This document shows, one piece after another, positions 1-6,386 of a stretch of 8,626 bases of DNA. Position 1 is the first letter of the stretch; each line of letters begins with the position of its first letter. Source of the stretch: Bacillota bacterium (lineage in GTDB: Bacteria; Bacillota; DTU030); NCBI GenBank assembly GCA_012841005.1, contig DUVO01000087.1:1-8626 (forward strand), in the 5' to 3' direction. The translations under genes were made by a program, and so were the position numbers. Below the pieces are notes generated by a model. The model was not told where the DNA came from. It did not search any database and worked only from the letters and a program-made list of their open reading frames with translations.

Positions 1-741
1 ATTTCCCTGGATAATGGGTACAGGCCGGATCTCAACCAGCTGGCGGCGTTAATTGATGACAACACCAAGCTGGTGGTCATCAACACCCCCCACAATCCTA
101 CGGGAGCCGTCCTCAGCCGGGAAGAACTGGAGACCATCCTGGCCTGGGCGGAGGAAAAGGGCTTCTGGGTTTTGTCCGACGAGGTTTACCACGGCCTGGC
201 CTATGAGGAAGGCCTGCTGCCGCCCCTGGCCAGGGACCTCAGCCCCCGGGCTATCAGCGTGGGGAGCATGTCCAAGACCTTCGGCCTCTCGGGCCTGCGG
301 CTGGGCTGGATGGCCGGCCCCGAGGAGGTCCTGCAGGCCTGCTGGTCCTGGAAGGATTATACCTCTATCAGCATTTCTCCCCTTTCTGATTTCCTGGCAC
401 GCCTTGCCTTGACCAATGTGGATAAGGTCTGGGAACGAAACCTTTCCCTGGTCAAAGGGAATCTTAAGGTGCTCCTGGACTGGTTTAACCGGCACCAGCC
501 CTACATAGATTATGCGGTGCCCCGGGCGGGCCTGGTCTGCTTCCCCCGCTTTAACCTTCCCATCAGCACCGAGGAATTCTGCCGCCGGGCCTACGAAGAA
601 AGAGGGGTGCTCCTGGTCCCCGGTGAGTGCTTCGAGATGCCCGGCCACATCCGCATCGGCTTTGGCGGCGATCCCGCTGAATTTGCCGCCGGCCTCCGGG
701 AGACGGGGGAACTGCTCGAGGAAATCACAGCTGCCCGCTAG
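1..741 (+). CDS. Class I/II PLP-dependent aminotransferase, 5'-truncated by window edge
   Basis: The frame is open from base 1 to a TAG at 739-741, giving 246 residues; families of this fold are usually 370-400 residues, so roughly the first third lies upstream. Fold-type I hallmarks are visible in order (numbering from base 1): HNPTG with the cofactor-contacting Asn at 32, SDEVYHG with Asp60 (pyridine nitrogen) and Tyr63, SMSKTFGLSGLRLGW with the Schiff-base Lys92 and phosphate-binding Arg100, and HIRIGFG with Arg218, the expected carboxylate-binding Arg. The stretch around 116-125 (WKDYTSISIS) recalls a subgroup that includes capreomycidine-synthase-like and broad aminotransferases, so the substrate is uncertain; a C-S lyase is also possible. 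It is a soluble cytoplasmic enzyme. The ZIP transporter begins 38 nt downstream on the same strand, so the two are probably one transcript. No missing catalytic residue is seen in the part present. Confidence 0.93.
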   Translation: MSLDNGYRPDLNQLAALIDDNTKLVVINTPHNPTGAVLSREELETILAWAEEKGFWVLSDEVYHGLAYEEGLLPPLARDLSPRAISVGSMSKTFGLSGLRLGWMAGPEEVLQACWSWKDYTSISISPLSDFLARLALTNVDKVWERNLSLVKGNLKVLLDWFNRHQPYIDYAVPRAGLVCFPRFNLPISTEEFCRRAYEERGVLLVPGECFEMPGHIRIGFGGDPAEFAAGLRETGELLEEITAAR

Positions 742-779
742 GGAGAGCTGCAAGGACATGAAATGGGGGAGGAGAAGTA

Positions 780-1526
780 ATGACAGGAAACCATGTTTTT
801 GACGCGACAGTGTACGGCATGCTGGCCGGTGTGGTGGGGACAGGCCTCGGAGGGGTTATTGCTTACTTTCTGCCCCGCCTCCGGTCTAATTTCTTTTGCG
901 GAATACTGGGTTTTGCGGCCGGGGTTATGCTGGCGGTGACTTTTTTGGAACTGGTGGTAGAGTCCCTGGCGGAAGCCGGGCATTTACCCACTATTATTGG
1001 TTTGCTCCTGGGCATGGGTGTTTTTTTCCTGCTGGACTGGTTCCTTCCCCACAGCCATCCCGTGACGCCGGAAAAGGAGGGCAGGGAAGAACTTTACCTG
1101 CGAAAGGGTTTTCTCCTGGCCGTGGGAATCGCCCTCCACAACCTGCCCGAGGGGATGGCCATAGGGGCCGGTTATGCACTTTCTACCGATACAGGAGCAG
1201 TTCTAGCCCTACTCCTGGCCCTCCACGATATTCCCGAAGGCCTGGCCGTTGCGGTTCCCCTGCAGGCGGCCGGGCGGCGGGCCTTTGGGGTGTGGGCTTC
1301 CCTTTTGGCCGGATTGCCCACGGGAATCGGGGCCTTTCTTGGGGCTTATATTGGAGCCATATCTCCCGTATTGTTGGCCATCGCCTTGAGCTTTGCCGCC
1401 GGGGCCATGCTCTATATCGTTTGTGATGAACTTATTCCCGATGCCTACGAGAGCGGCGACAGCCATGCCGCCATTTTGGGTATCGGGAGCGGGGTTGTGC
1501 TGGGTCTCCTCCTGACCACCATGTGA
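780..1526 (+). CDS. ZIP-family divalent metal transporter
   Basis: A 248-residue polytopic membrane protein. The ATG at 780 is preceded by GGAGGAG at 768-774 with a 5-nt gap, which decides the start. The two signature metal-binding helices of ZIP proteins are intact: HNLPEG at 120-125 and HDIPEG at 149-154, each with the His, Pro and Glu that line the binuclear transport site. About eight hydrophobic segments can be seen. A loop near 90-94 (PHSHP) is short and has only two His, much less than the His-rich loop of many eukaryotic ZIPs. The family imports Zn2+, Fe2+, Mn2+ or related ions down a gradient across the cytoplasmic membrane; the bacterial model is ZupT. Metal choice cannot be read here. 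It follows an aminotransferase gene at 38 nt, and I see no convincing terminator after it before the next promoter. Confidence 0.93.
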   Translation: MTGNHVFDATVYGMLAGVVGTGLGGVIAYFLPRLRSNFFCGILGFAAGVMLAVTFLELVVESLAEAGHLPTIIGLLLGMGVFFLLDWFLPHSHPVTPEKEGREELYLRKGFLLAVGIALHNLPEGMAIGAGYALSTDTGAVLALLLALHDIPEGLAVAVPLQAAGRRAFGVWASLLAGLPTGIGAFLGAYIGAISPVLLAIALSFAAGAMLYIVCDELIPDAYESGDSHAAILGIGSGVVLGLLLTTM

Positions 1527-1589
1527 TTTAGGTAAGGATTGCCTGTCACCTGGTAAAAAGTAGTGGCCTGTCGGAAATAATTAGGGTCT

Positions 1590-1604
1590 TGGCAGGCCTT
1601 GCCA
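1590..1604. repeat. Inverted repeat TGGCA-N5-TGCCA overlapping a -35 box
   Basis: Perfect 5-bp arms (1590-1594 and 1600-1604) are separated by GGCCT. The right arm overlaps the -35 hexamer of the promoter proposed for the class III aminotransferase. The position would suit a regulator that interferes with or contacts RNA polymerase. The arms are short, so chance is possible. It is not a sigma-54 promoter: the distance between the GG and GC elements is 8 nt, not 10. Confidence 0.35.
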
Positions 1605-1628
1605 GGACAGACAAGAATCTGTTACAAT
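1599..1628 (+). promoter_or_regulatory. Sigma-70/A type promoter for the class III aminotransferase
   Basis: TTGCCA at 1599-1604 (four of six to TTGACA) and TACAAT at 1623-1628 (five of six to TATAAT) are separated by 18 bp. This predicts a start of transcription near 1635, some 40 nt before the ATG at 1677. It lies in the only sizeable gap upstream of that gene. Two inverted repeats flank it, one across the -35 box and one just downstream of the -10 box. Confidence 0.6.
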
Positions 1629-1641
1629 GGAGAAAAAGAAC

Positions 1642-1659
1642 GTGTACAATATTGTGCAC
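1642..1659. promoter_or_regulatory. 18-bp operator-like palindrome in the aminotransferase leader
   Basis: GTGTACAAT at 1642-1650 and ATTGTGCAC at 1651-1659 form a gapless dyad with eight of nine pairs matched (T1645 against G1656 is the mismatch). It starts 14 bp after the -10 box and ends 5 bp before the Shine-Dalgarno site, a place where a dimeric repressor would block early transcription. With no spacer it would fold poorly as RNA, so a DNA-binding site is more likely than an attenuator. The cognate regulator is unknown and need not be encoded in this window. Confidence 0.5.
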
Positions 1660-1664
1660 AAAAA

Positions 1665-1671
1665 GGGGAGG
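1665..1671 (+). promoter_or_regulatory. Ribosome binding site fixing the start at 1677
   Basis: GGGGAGG lies 5 nt before the ATG at 1677. The same frame is open further upstream to a TTG at 1599, but that codon has no comparable site and coincides with the -35 hexamer of the predicted promoter, so the longer reading is rejected. Confidence 0.75.
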
Positions 1672-1676
1672 TTGCA

Positions 1677-3074
1677 ATGCCACAAGAAAAGCTCTTTACC
1701 CTGGAGGAGGCCCTTTCCCTGGATGCCAGGGTCAATTTTGCCAACCACGAAAAATATGTTAACCCGGGTCTGGCCAAAATGATGAGCTTGCTGGCCTTTG
1801 ATCGGCCCTTTGCCCGGGCAGAAGGTATGTATGTCTGGGATCAGGACGGTAACCGCTATCTGGATTTTCTGGGGGGTTATGGTTCCCTCAATCTGGGGCA
1901 CAACCCGCCTGCGGTGGCGGCGGCCGTTGAAGCGGTGGGGAAGATGCCCAACCTTTTGCAGGCTGCCCTGAATCCCCTGGCCGGAGCCCTGGCCCATAAC
2001 CTGGCTCAAATCACCCCGGGCGACCTGAGCCATAGTTTTTTCTGCAACAGTGGTGCCGAAGCGGTGGAAGGGGCGCTGAAAACAGCCCGGATCGCCACCG
2101 GGAAGACCAGGATCATCTACTGCGACGGTGCCTACCATGGTATGAGTATGGGAGCCCTGGCTGTTACGGGGCGCAATAAATACCAGCAGGGTTTTACCCC
2201 GCTGGTACCGGAATGTAAGAGTGTCCCCTACGGCGATTTGGCCGCATTAGAGGAAAGTTTATCCGCCGGTGATGTGGCCGCCTTTATAGTAGAACCCATC
2301 CAGGGCGAAGGGGGGATCATTTGTCCCCCGGCCGGTTACCTCAAGGGAGCCCGGGAACTTTGTACGAAACACGGTGCCCTCCTGATTGCCGATGAGATCC
2401 AGACCGGTTTTGGCCGGACCGGGACCATGTTTGCCTGTGAGCAGGAAGGGGTGGCCCCGGACATAATGTGCTTGGCCAAGTCCCTGGGCGGTGGGTTGAT
2501 GCCCATCGGGGCTTTTGTTTCCACCCCGGCCGTCTGGAATAAGGCCTATGGCAACATGGAAAAATGCACCCTGCATGCCTCGACCTTCGGGGGCAACAGC
2601 CGGGCCTGTGCGGCTGGGCTGGCTGCCATTGAAACTATCCTGAAGGAAAACCTGTGCCAAAATGCTGCCACTGTGGGGGCCTATTTCCTGGAGCAACTGA
2701 GGGCTTTGCAGGAGCAGTACCCCATTATCCAGGAGGTCAGGGGCCGGGGGCTCTTTATCGGCCTCGAGTTTAAGCAGCCCAAGGGGGGGCTTGTGAACCG
2801 GATTACCGGTGGGCTTGTCAACAAGTTTGCCCAGGAGTACTCGGGGGCCCTGGTAGCCGGAGAGCTCCGGAATAAACACCGGATCATCACTGCCTATACC
2901 TTGAATAATCCCAATGTGATCAGGCTGGAACCACCGCTGATCGTCACCAGGGAGCAGGTCGATGAGGTTATTGCCGCCCTGCAGGATATCTTTGAGCACA
3001 ACAAAAGTATCTTCAGCCTGGCCTTGGCCAGCAGCAAGACGGTGGTGGGGTCATTCCTGCGCGAAAAGCTGTAG
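1677..3074 (+). CDS. Class III aminotransferase, putrescine-aminotransferase-like
   Basis: A 465-residue PLP enzyme of the ornithine/4-aminobutyrate aminotransferase class. Motifs in order: FFCNSGAEAVE (121-131, phosphate binding), YHG (153-155, aromatic stacking), VEPIQGEGG (205-213), IADEIQTGFGRTG (237-249, Asp239 on the pyridine nitrogen), CLAKSLGGG (265-273, Schiff-base Lys268) and TFGG (303-306). From memory it follows E. coli putrescine aminotransferase (PatA/YgjG) closely through the VNPG, FFCNSG, EPIQGEGG and MFACE segments, but it lacks about 25 N-terminal residues of that protein and has an extra tail after about 443 (KSIFSLALASSK and onwards). Other amine or omega-amino acid substrates are possible. 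Residues 370-377 and 378-385 are a tandem duplication (GGLVNRIT / GGLVNKFA). It has its own promoter and operator-like site, and a strong terminator 10 nt after the stop, so it looks monocistronic and regulated. Cytoplasmic. Confidence 0.92.
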   Translation: MPQEKLFTLEEALSLDARVNFANHEKYVNPGLAKMMSLLAFDRPFARAEGMYVWDQDGNRYLDFLGGYGSLNLGHNPPAVAAAVEAVGKMPNLLQAALNPLAGALAHNLAQITPGDLSHSFFCNSGAEAVEGALKTARIATGKTRIIYCDGAYHGMSMGALAVTGRNKYQQGFTPLVPECKSVPYGDLAALEESLSAGDVAAFIVEPIQGEGGIICPPAGYLKGARELCTKHGALLIADEIQTGFGRTGTMFACEQEGVAPDIMCLAKSLGGGLMPIGAFVSTPAVWNKAYGNMEKCTLHASTFGGNSRACAAGLAAIETILKENLCQNAATVGAYFLEQLRALQEQYPIIQEVRGRGLFIGLEFKQPKGGLVNRITGGLVNKFAQEYSGALVAGELRNKHRIITAYTLNNPNVIRLEPPLIVTREQVDEVIAALQDIFEHNKSIFSLALASSKTVVGSFLREKL

Positions 3075-3083
3075 TTAATAGAG

Positions 3084-3114
3084 AAACACCGGGAAGGAAA
3101 CTCCCGGTGTTTTT
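3084..3114 (+). terminator. Intrinsic terminator after the class III aminotransferase
   Basis: ACACCGGGA (3086-3094) pairs perfectly with TCCCGGTGT (3102-3110) around a 7-nt loop, extended by two A-T pairs, and is followed by a T run to 3114. It starts 10 nt after the TAG. The same hairpin may also slow transcripts of the convergent ModE-like gene, although the T run on that strand (TTTCTC) is poorer. Confidence 0.88.
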
Positions 3115-3141
3115 ATGGTACGCCCGGCAGGGGCTTCTCAA

Positions 3142-3495
3142 CTAATTCTGGGACTGGGAAGGGTTGGGGAAATATTCCTGGAAGAGTTTCTTTATTTCCC
3201 GCTCTGCTGCCCCGTGGAATTTTTTGTAGTTTCTCAGCAACCGGTAGCCCTCTTTAGTCAGCCGGGAACCACCGCCCCTGGTACCGCCGATTTGTTTGGA
3301 GACCAGCAGGCGGCCCAGGCGTTTTTCCGCCTTTTTTATTCGGGCCCAGGCGGTGCGGTAGGACATATGGAGCCGGGCGGCGGCCTTGTTTATGGAGCCC
3401 GTTTCAGCCACGGCCTGGAGCAGTTGTTCCAGCCCTTCGCCAACCAGCTGGTCGCCTTTATCATCTTCGATCCAGACTTTAAAACCGACTTTCAT
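3142..3495 (-). CDS. ModE-type winged helix-turn-helix regulator, DNA-binding domain only
   Basis: A 117-residue protein matching the N-terminal domain of the molybdate regulator ModE, which is also related to LysR DNA-binding domains. The helix-turn-helix is at about 33-61 (GSINKAAARLHMSYRTAWARIKKAEKRLG), followed by the wing GTRGGGSRLT (71-80) and a basic helix, KEGYRLLRNYKK (81-92). ModE proper has about 260 residues with two C-terminal TOBE (molybdate-binding) domains; none is present, so ligand sensing is not evident. Stand-alone versions of this domain are common in Clostridia and archaea, often near molybdate or tungstate genes, but no such genes lie here. The start MKVGFKVW fits the family; the ribosome site is mediocre, with AGGAAGGGG about 12 nt before the ATG. 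It converges on the class III aminotransferase and lies 218 nt downstream of the amidohydrolase stop, with a terminator between, so it is probably transcribed separately. Target genes are unknown. Confidence 0.85.
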   Translation of the reverse strand: MKVGFKVWIEDDKGDQLVGEGLEQLLQAVAETGSINKAAARLHMSYRTAWARIKKAEKRLGRLLVSKQIGGTRGGGSRLTKEGYRLLRNYKKFHGAAEREIKKLFQEYFPNPSQSQN

Positions 3496-3576
3496 TTCCT
3501 ACCGCTACCCCTTCCTGTCCACTCTCAATTTTACTTCCCTCGCTGTATTTTTATTTCGTTCCCCCGCTAATAAAAC

Positions 3577-3595
3577 CCTGCCTAAGTGGGGCAGG
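3577..3595 (-). other. Small hairpin in the leader of the ModE-like gene
   Basis: Within the gap 3496-3713, CCTGCC (3577-3582) pairs with GGCAGG (3590-3595) around a 7-nt loop. Read on the minus strand, the direction of the ModE-like gene, it is followed by GTTTTATT, resembling a weak terminator or attenuator about 80 nt before the start codon. The stem is only 6 bp. I could not place a convincing -35/-10 pair in this gap, and apart from this hairpin and the amidohydrolase terminator I see nothing else in it. Confidence 0.3.
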
Positions 3596-3672
3596 AATGT
3601 TATTAATTGGCTGAATACAGAAACAGTGGGGTTCATGAAATGAGGGTGACAGGAGGACCGGTTGTCTCGGGT

Positions 3673-3707
3673 AAAAAGAACCCCGGGTATGGGAATTGCC
3701 CGGGGTT
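3673..3707 (-). terminator. Intrinsic terminator after the amidohydrolase gene
   Basis: AACCCCGGG (3679-3687) pairs with CCCGGGGTT (3699-3707), a 9-bp GC-rich stem with an 11-nt loop. On the minus strand it is followed by a T-rich stretch (CTTTTT, complement of 3673-3678). It starts 6 nt after the TAA of the amidohydrolase and separates that gene from the ModE-like regulator. Confidence 0.85.
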
Positions 3708-3713
3708 TAATAC

Positions 3714-4895
3714 TTAACTTATGGCTTTGCCCCCTTTGTATACCTGGTGGACATTGGCCAGGACTTCAATGTCCTCGAGGGGGTTTCCTTCAACTACCAG
3801 CAGGTCGGCCTGCTTGCCCGGCTCGATGGTCCCGATTTCATTGCTGAGACCCAGGAGTTCTGCTGCGCTCTTCGTTGCCGCAACGATGGCCTGCATTGGC
3901 GTCATTCCCTCTTGCACCATCAGCTTTAATTCATAGTAGTTTTTGCCGTGCTCGTTGAAGGGGATGCTGGCATCGGTACCCATGGCGATCTTGACTCCCA
4001 TTTTCAGGGCCAGGCGGAAGCTGGCGTAATGGGTTTCAATAACCTTTTCGGTTTTAGCCACAGCATATTCGGGGATACCGGCCTCCCGGCCCTTGGCCAC
4101 AATCCAGTAGGGAGCCGCCAGGGTGGGGACAAGGTAGACATTATTATCGATCATCATTTCACAGGCTTCTTCGTCCAAATAGACCCCGTGCTCAATAGAA
4201 TCGATTCCGGCCCGGATGGCATTCTTGATGCCCGTCAGGCCCTGGGCGTGGGAGGCAGTAATTTTTCCTGCCTTTTTCGCTTCTTCGATGGCAGCCCGCA
4301 TCTCCTCCACGGTCAACTGGGGGGAACCGGGTTCGACCCCGGGGGTCATTACCCCGCCGGTGGCCATTATCTTTACTACGTCGACTCCGGCCTTGATTTC
4401 TTCCCGGGCGCCTTTCCGGGCTTCGTCCGGCCCGTCCACCTCCCGGCCTACCATCCAGCCGTGGCCGCCTGTCATGGTAAGCAGCTTACCGCTGGCCAGA
4501 ATTCTGGGTCCCAGGGCAATTCCTTGGGCGATGGCATCCCGCAGGTTCAGGTCAATGTGATTCTTACCGCCCATGTCCCGGATGGTGGTAACACCACCCC
4601 TGAGGGTCCGGGCGGCATTACGGGCGGCCTTAAAGGCCGTTGTGGCATCGGAATCACGGGCGGCGGTGGCAAAGGGATCACCGACGGGATCCAGGCAGAT
4701 GTGAACGTGACAGTCGATGAGGCCGGGCAGGAGGGTTTTGCCCGCCAGGTCTATTACCTCGGCAGCTCTGGAAGTGTCTATTTCCCCTGCCTTCCCTACC
4801 GCCTTAATTTTATCCCCTTCCAAAACTACAACGGCATTTTCGAGTGGTTCCTTCCCGCTGCCATCTATGAGCAGCATTCCTTGCAGAACTTTCAT
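3714..4895 (-). CDS. Amidohydrolase, Xaa-Pro dipeptidase / imidazolonepropionase-like family
   Basis: A 393-residue metal-dependent hydrolase of the amidohydrolase superfamily. It has the usual small N-terminal beta domain (GMLLIDGSGKEPLENAVVVLEGDKI, 6-30) and a TIM barrel with a complete metal set: His63 and His65 (HVH), Lys175 (VKIMATGG, the lysine carboxylated in binuclear members), His216 (SHAQG), His236 (SIEHG) and Asp308 (MGTDA). The C-terminus returns to the beta domain (GTIEPGKQADLLVVEGNPLED, 355-375). This motif set is typical of members shown to act as Xaa-Pro or Xaa-Lys/Arg dipeptidases, though many relatives are only called amidohydrolases. No signal peptide, so it acts in the cytoplasm. 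AAGGAG at 4905-4910 lies 9 nt before the ATG. The transporter gene ends 115 nt upstream on the same strand, which suggests that it brings in the substrate. The substrate itself is not deducible. Confidence 0.9.
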   Translation of the reverse strand: MKVLQGMLLIDGSGKEPLENAVVVLEGDKIKAVGKAGEIDTSRAAEVIDLAGKTLLPGLIDCHVHICLDPVGDPFATAARDSDATTAFKAARNAARTLRGGVTTIRDMGGKNHIDLNLRDAIAQGIALGPRILASGKLLTMTGGHGWMVGREVDGPDEARKGAREEIKAGVDVVKIMATGGVMTPGVEPGSPQLTVEEMRAAIEEAKKAGKITASHAQGLTGIKNAIRAGIDSIEHGVYLDEEACEMMIDNNVYLVPTLAAPYWIVAKGREAGIPEYAVAKTEKVIETHYASFRLALKMGVKIAMGTDASIPFNEHGKNYYELKLMVQEGMTPMQAIVAATKSAAELLGLSNEIGTIEPGKQADLLVVEGNPLEDIEVLANVHQVYKGGKAIS

Positions 4896-4929
4896 AGGAT
4901 AGCACTCCTTTGATTTATGTATTTTTAAC

Positions 4930-4963
4930 AGGGACAGCCCTCCTAGGGGGAAGGGCTGTCCTT
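4930..4963 (-). other. Strong hairpin in the amidohydrolase leader
   Basis: GGACAGCCCT (4932-4941) pairs perfectly with AGGGCTGTCC (4952-4961) around a 10-nt loop, extended by a G-T and an A-T pair. It lies between the transporter stop (5011) and the amidohydrolase ribosome site (4905-4910). On neither strand is it followed by a convincing T run, so an ordinary intrinsic terminator is doubtful. It could be an RNA-stability or processing element, or a weak terminator for the transporter transcript. Confidence 0.55.
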
Positions 4964-4984
4964 AAGGCTTTCTCATCCATTATA

Positions 4985-4990
4985 ATTATA
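4985..4990 (-). promoter_or_regulatory. Candidate -10 box for the amidohydrolase gene
   Basis: The minus strand reads a perfect TATAAT here, 20 nt after the transporter stop, in an AT-rich patch. The hexamer 17 bp upstream (TAGATA) is a poor -35 and there is no extended -10 TG. If used, transcription would begin near 4978 and the leader would carry the hairpin at 4930-4963. It could also be chance in AT-rich DNA, in which case the hydrolase is read from the transporter promoter. Confidence 0.4.
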
Positions 4991-5010
4991 CTACACTTTC
5001 CCTATTATAT

Positions 5011-6186
5011 CTACAGCCAGTTGGCAAAGAACCCGGCCATAACAACTGAGGCGATGGTGACAGTTACAAAGCCGGCTACCAGCATTTTGGGCAGGATGTG
5101 ATCCAGGATCTTTTTCTTTTCCTCTTCATTGGTGGCAACGGCATTGGCGGCCTCGTGGGAAAGAATGAAGGTACCAGGGAAGCCGAAGAGGGCCGAGAGG
5201 CCGATGGCAGAGGCCATTTCCGGGGTAAGTCCGAGAAAACGTCCCACCAGGGAAGAAGCAATACCAATACCGATGGCACCCAGAATTAAACAGCCAAACA
5301 TGGGAACCAGTAAACCAGCCAGCATTTCCGGAGTAGCCTGGTTCAGGTTGGTCATGATGATGGCCATCAGGGACAGGATGGCAAAGCCGAAGGCATTGGC
5401 CTTGGTCAGGATATCCTTTTCCAAAAGGCCAATTTCCGCTGCCACAATCCCGAAAAGCAAAGTCATAACATAGGGGTGGATGGGTACCCCCGGGATTGCA
5501 TTGGCCAGGGAGACTGCGGCGTAGGCTACAACAGCTACTTTGGCCATCAATACAAATTGGGTCTGGTACTGCTGGGGCATGGCCGGCAGTCTAAACTTGA
5601 GGATACCATTTTCTGCTGCCGCTGTCTGCTGCACCATGGCTTCTGTCTGGGGAAGCTCACCCCGCAGGACCCGCCGTGCTTCTCTGGTCAGGCAGAAGGA
5701 GGCCAGGGGGTAGCCGATGAAGCCTTGTACCACCACCAGGAGGGTGGCGAGGACGGACAATTCGGTGAGGCCCTTGGCGGCCGTAGCTTCAGTCATGATA
5801 AGACCGGCCACCACACCGCCGGCGATGGGTGGGGCGGCGGATATGGCTACTTCCCGCCCAAAGAGGAGGGAACCGCCGCCAAAAACCAGGATGCCAATTC
5901 CGACCAGGGCAGCAATGGCGACCAACACTGTTTTCCACTGGTCAATAAGCTGCCGGATGTTCATCAGTGTTCCCATGTGGGTGATGAGGACACCGATGAG
6001 CATAGCGCCTACCCCCTGGAGTTGGGCAATGGTGTTTAAGTCGTGGGGGAAAATGGTCCAGAAACCGACCAGGTAAAAGACAGAACCTACGAACAAGACC
6101 GAGATCAGTGATTTCGATTTTATTGAGACAATATCACCGATGGCAAAGATTGAGGCCACAATGGCAAAACCTAATAGTGGGTTCAT
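5011..6186 (-). CDS. Polytopic membrane transporter of uncertain family, GltS-like architecture
   Basis: A 391-residue, very hydrophobic protein with about ten or more membrane segments and a central hydrophilic linker (about 167-210, LTREARRVLRGELPQ to QYQTQ). The two halves look like related repeats, each with a small-residue-rich segment that could be a re-entrant loop: AAPPIAGGVVAGLIMTEATAA (117-137) and ASAIGLSALFGFPGTFILSHEA (325-346). This two-half layout and the length are those of secondary transporters such as the Na+/glutamate symporter GltS, but I do not recognise a diagnostic GltS signature, so the family is an inference. The short C-terminal region 352-363 (TNEEEKKKILDH) is charged. 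CTCCTT at 6195-6200 gives AAGGAG 8 nt before the ATG at 6186. The amidohydrolase follows on the same strand, suggesting uptake of an amide, dipeptide or amino acid derivative. An AT-rich upstream region probably holds its promoter. Confidence 0.75.
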   Translation of the reverse strand: MNPLLGFAIVASIFAIGDIVSIKSKSLISVLFVGSVFYLVGFWTIFPHDLNTIAQLQGVGAMLIGVLITHMGTLMNIRQLIDQWKTVLVAIAALVGIGILVFGGGSLLFGREVAISAAPPIAGGVVAGLIMTEATAAKGLTELSVLATLLVVVQGFIGYPLASFCLTREARRVLRGELPQTEAMVQQTAAAENGILKFRLPAMPQQYQTQFVLMAKVAVVAYAAVSLANAIPGVPIHPYVMTLLFGIVAAEIGLLEKDILTKANAFGFAILSLMAIIMTNLNQATPEMLAGLLVPMFGCLILGAIGIGIASSLVGRFLGLTPEMASAIGLSALFGFPGTFILSHEAANAVATNEEEKKKILDHILPKMLVAGFVTVTIASVVMAGFFANWL

Positions 6187-6261
6187 TTGTTTTTCTCCTT
6201 TCTATAATAATTTAGGTGATGTGAATGTTCCTATGCCTGAAGCTTCCCCCTCCTCCCCTAA

Positions 6262-6340
6262 AAAATAAAAATTAGTTTATAATTCAACGTAAAATAAAAT
6301 AATCCTTCTTTTATTTTTTATTTCCCAAAAGAATTTATTA
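6262..6340. promoter_or_regulatory. AT-rich tract upstream of the transporter gene
   Basis: The gap between the transporter start and the small germination gene (6187-6453, 267 nt) contains this strongly AT-rich block, in sharp contrast to the GC-rich genes around it. On the minus strand it holds TATAAA (complement of 6276-6281) and TTGAAT just before it, but no -35/-10 pair at proper spacing. It is the likely promoter region of the transporter; exact boxes cannot be given. No ORF or RNA gene was seen in the gap. Confidence 0.4.
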
Positions 6341-6344
6341 AGCA

Positions 6345-6386
6345 CCCGGGATATTACCAGTTAAACATTGCCTTGTTTACCCCGGG
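6345..6386 (-). terminator. Possible imperfect terminator after the germination cluster
   Basis: Two CCCGGG copies (6345-6350 and 6381-6386) can pair with each other, enclosing a second stem TAAACA (6362-6367) with TGTTTA (6374-6379) around a 6-nt loop. The inner and outer stems are offset by an 11-nt bulge on one side and 1 nt on the other. On the minus strand an AT-rich stretch (TGCTTAATAAATTCTTTT) follows. It sits about 70 nt past the stop of the small gene. No better terminator was found for the cluster. Confidence 0.3.

Noticed and set aside
49..759. Minus-strand open frame of 236 codons opposite the class I/II aminotransferase
   Set aside because: The plus-strand frame has the catalytic Lys, Asp, Tyr and Arg motifs; the minus frame resembles no known protein.
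1588..1604. Sigma-54 (-24/-12) promoter
   Set aside because: The GG and GC elements are 8 nt apart and not 10.
1599..1676. Longer reading of the class III aminotransferase from a TTG at 1599
   Set aside because: It has no good ribosome site, overlaps the predicted promoter and operator, and adds residues unlike the family; the ATG at 1677 has GGGGAGG at proper distance.
2259..2999. Minus-strand open frame of 246 codons inside the class III aminotransferase
   Set aside because: It lies wholly opposite a gene with all PLP motifs; no independent coding evidence.
3600..3625. ModE-type operator upstream of the ModE-like gene
   Set aside because: Only loose TGTAT / ATAAC half-site resemblance, without the symmetry of the known ModE site.
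3948..4913. Long plus-strand open frame opposite the amidohydrolase gene
   Set aside because: It is the antisense shadow of a protein with a full set of catalytic motifs; its translation is Gly/His-rich with no family features and no ribosome site.
5476..6039. Plus-strand open frame opposite the transporter gene
   Set aside because: It is an antisense shadow, rich in Gly, His and Cys, of a clear membrane protein gene.
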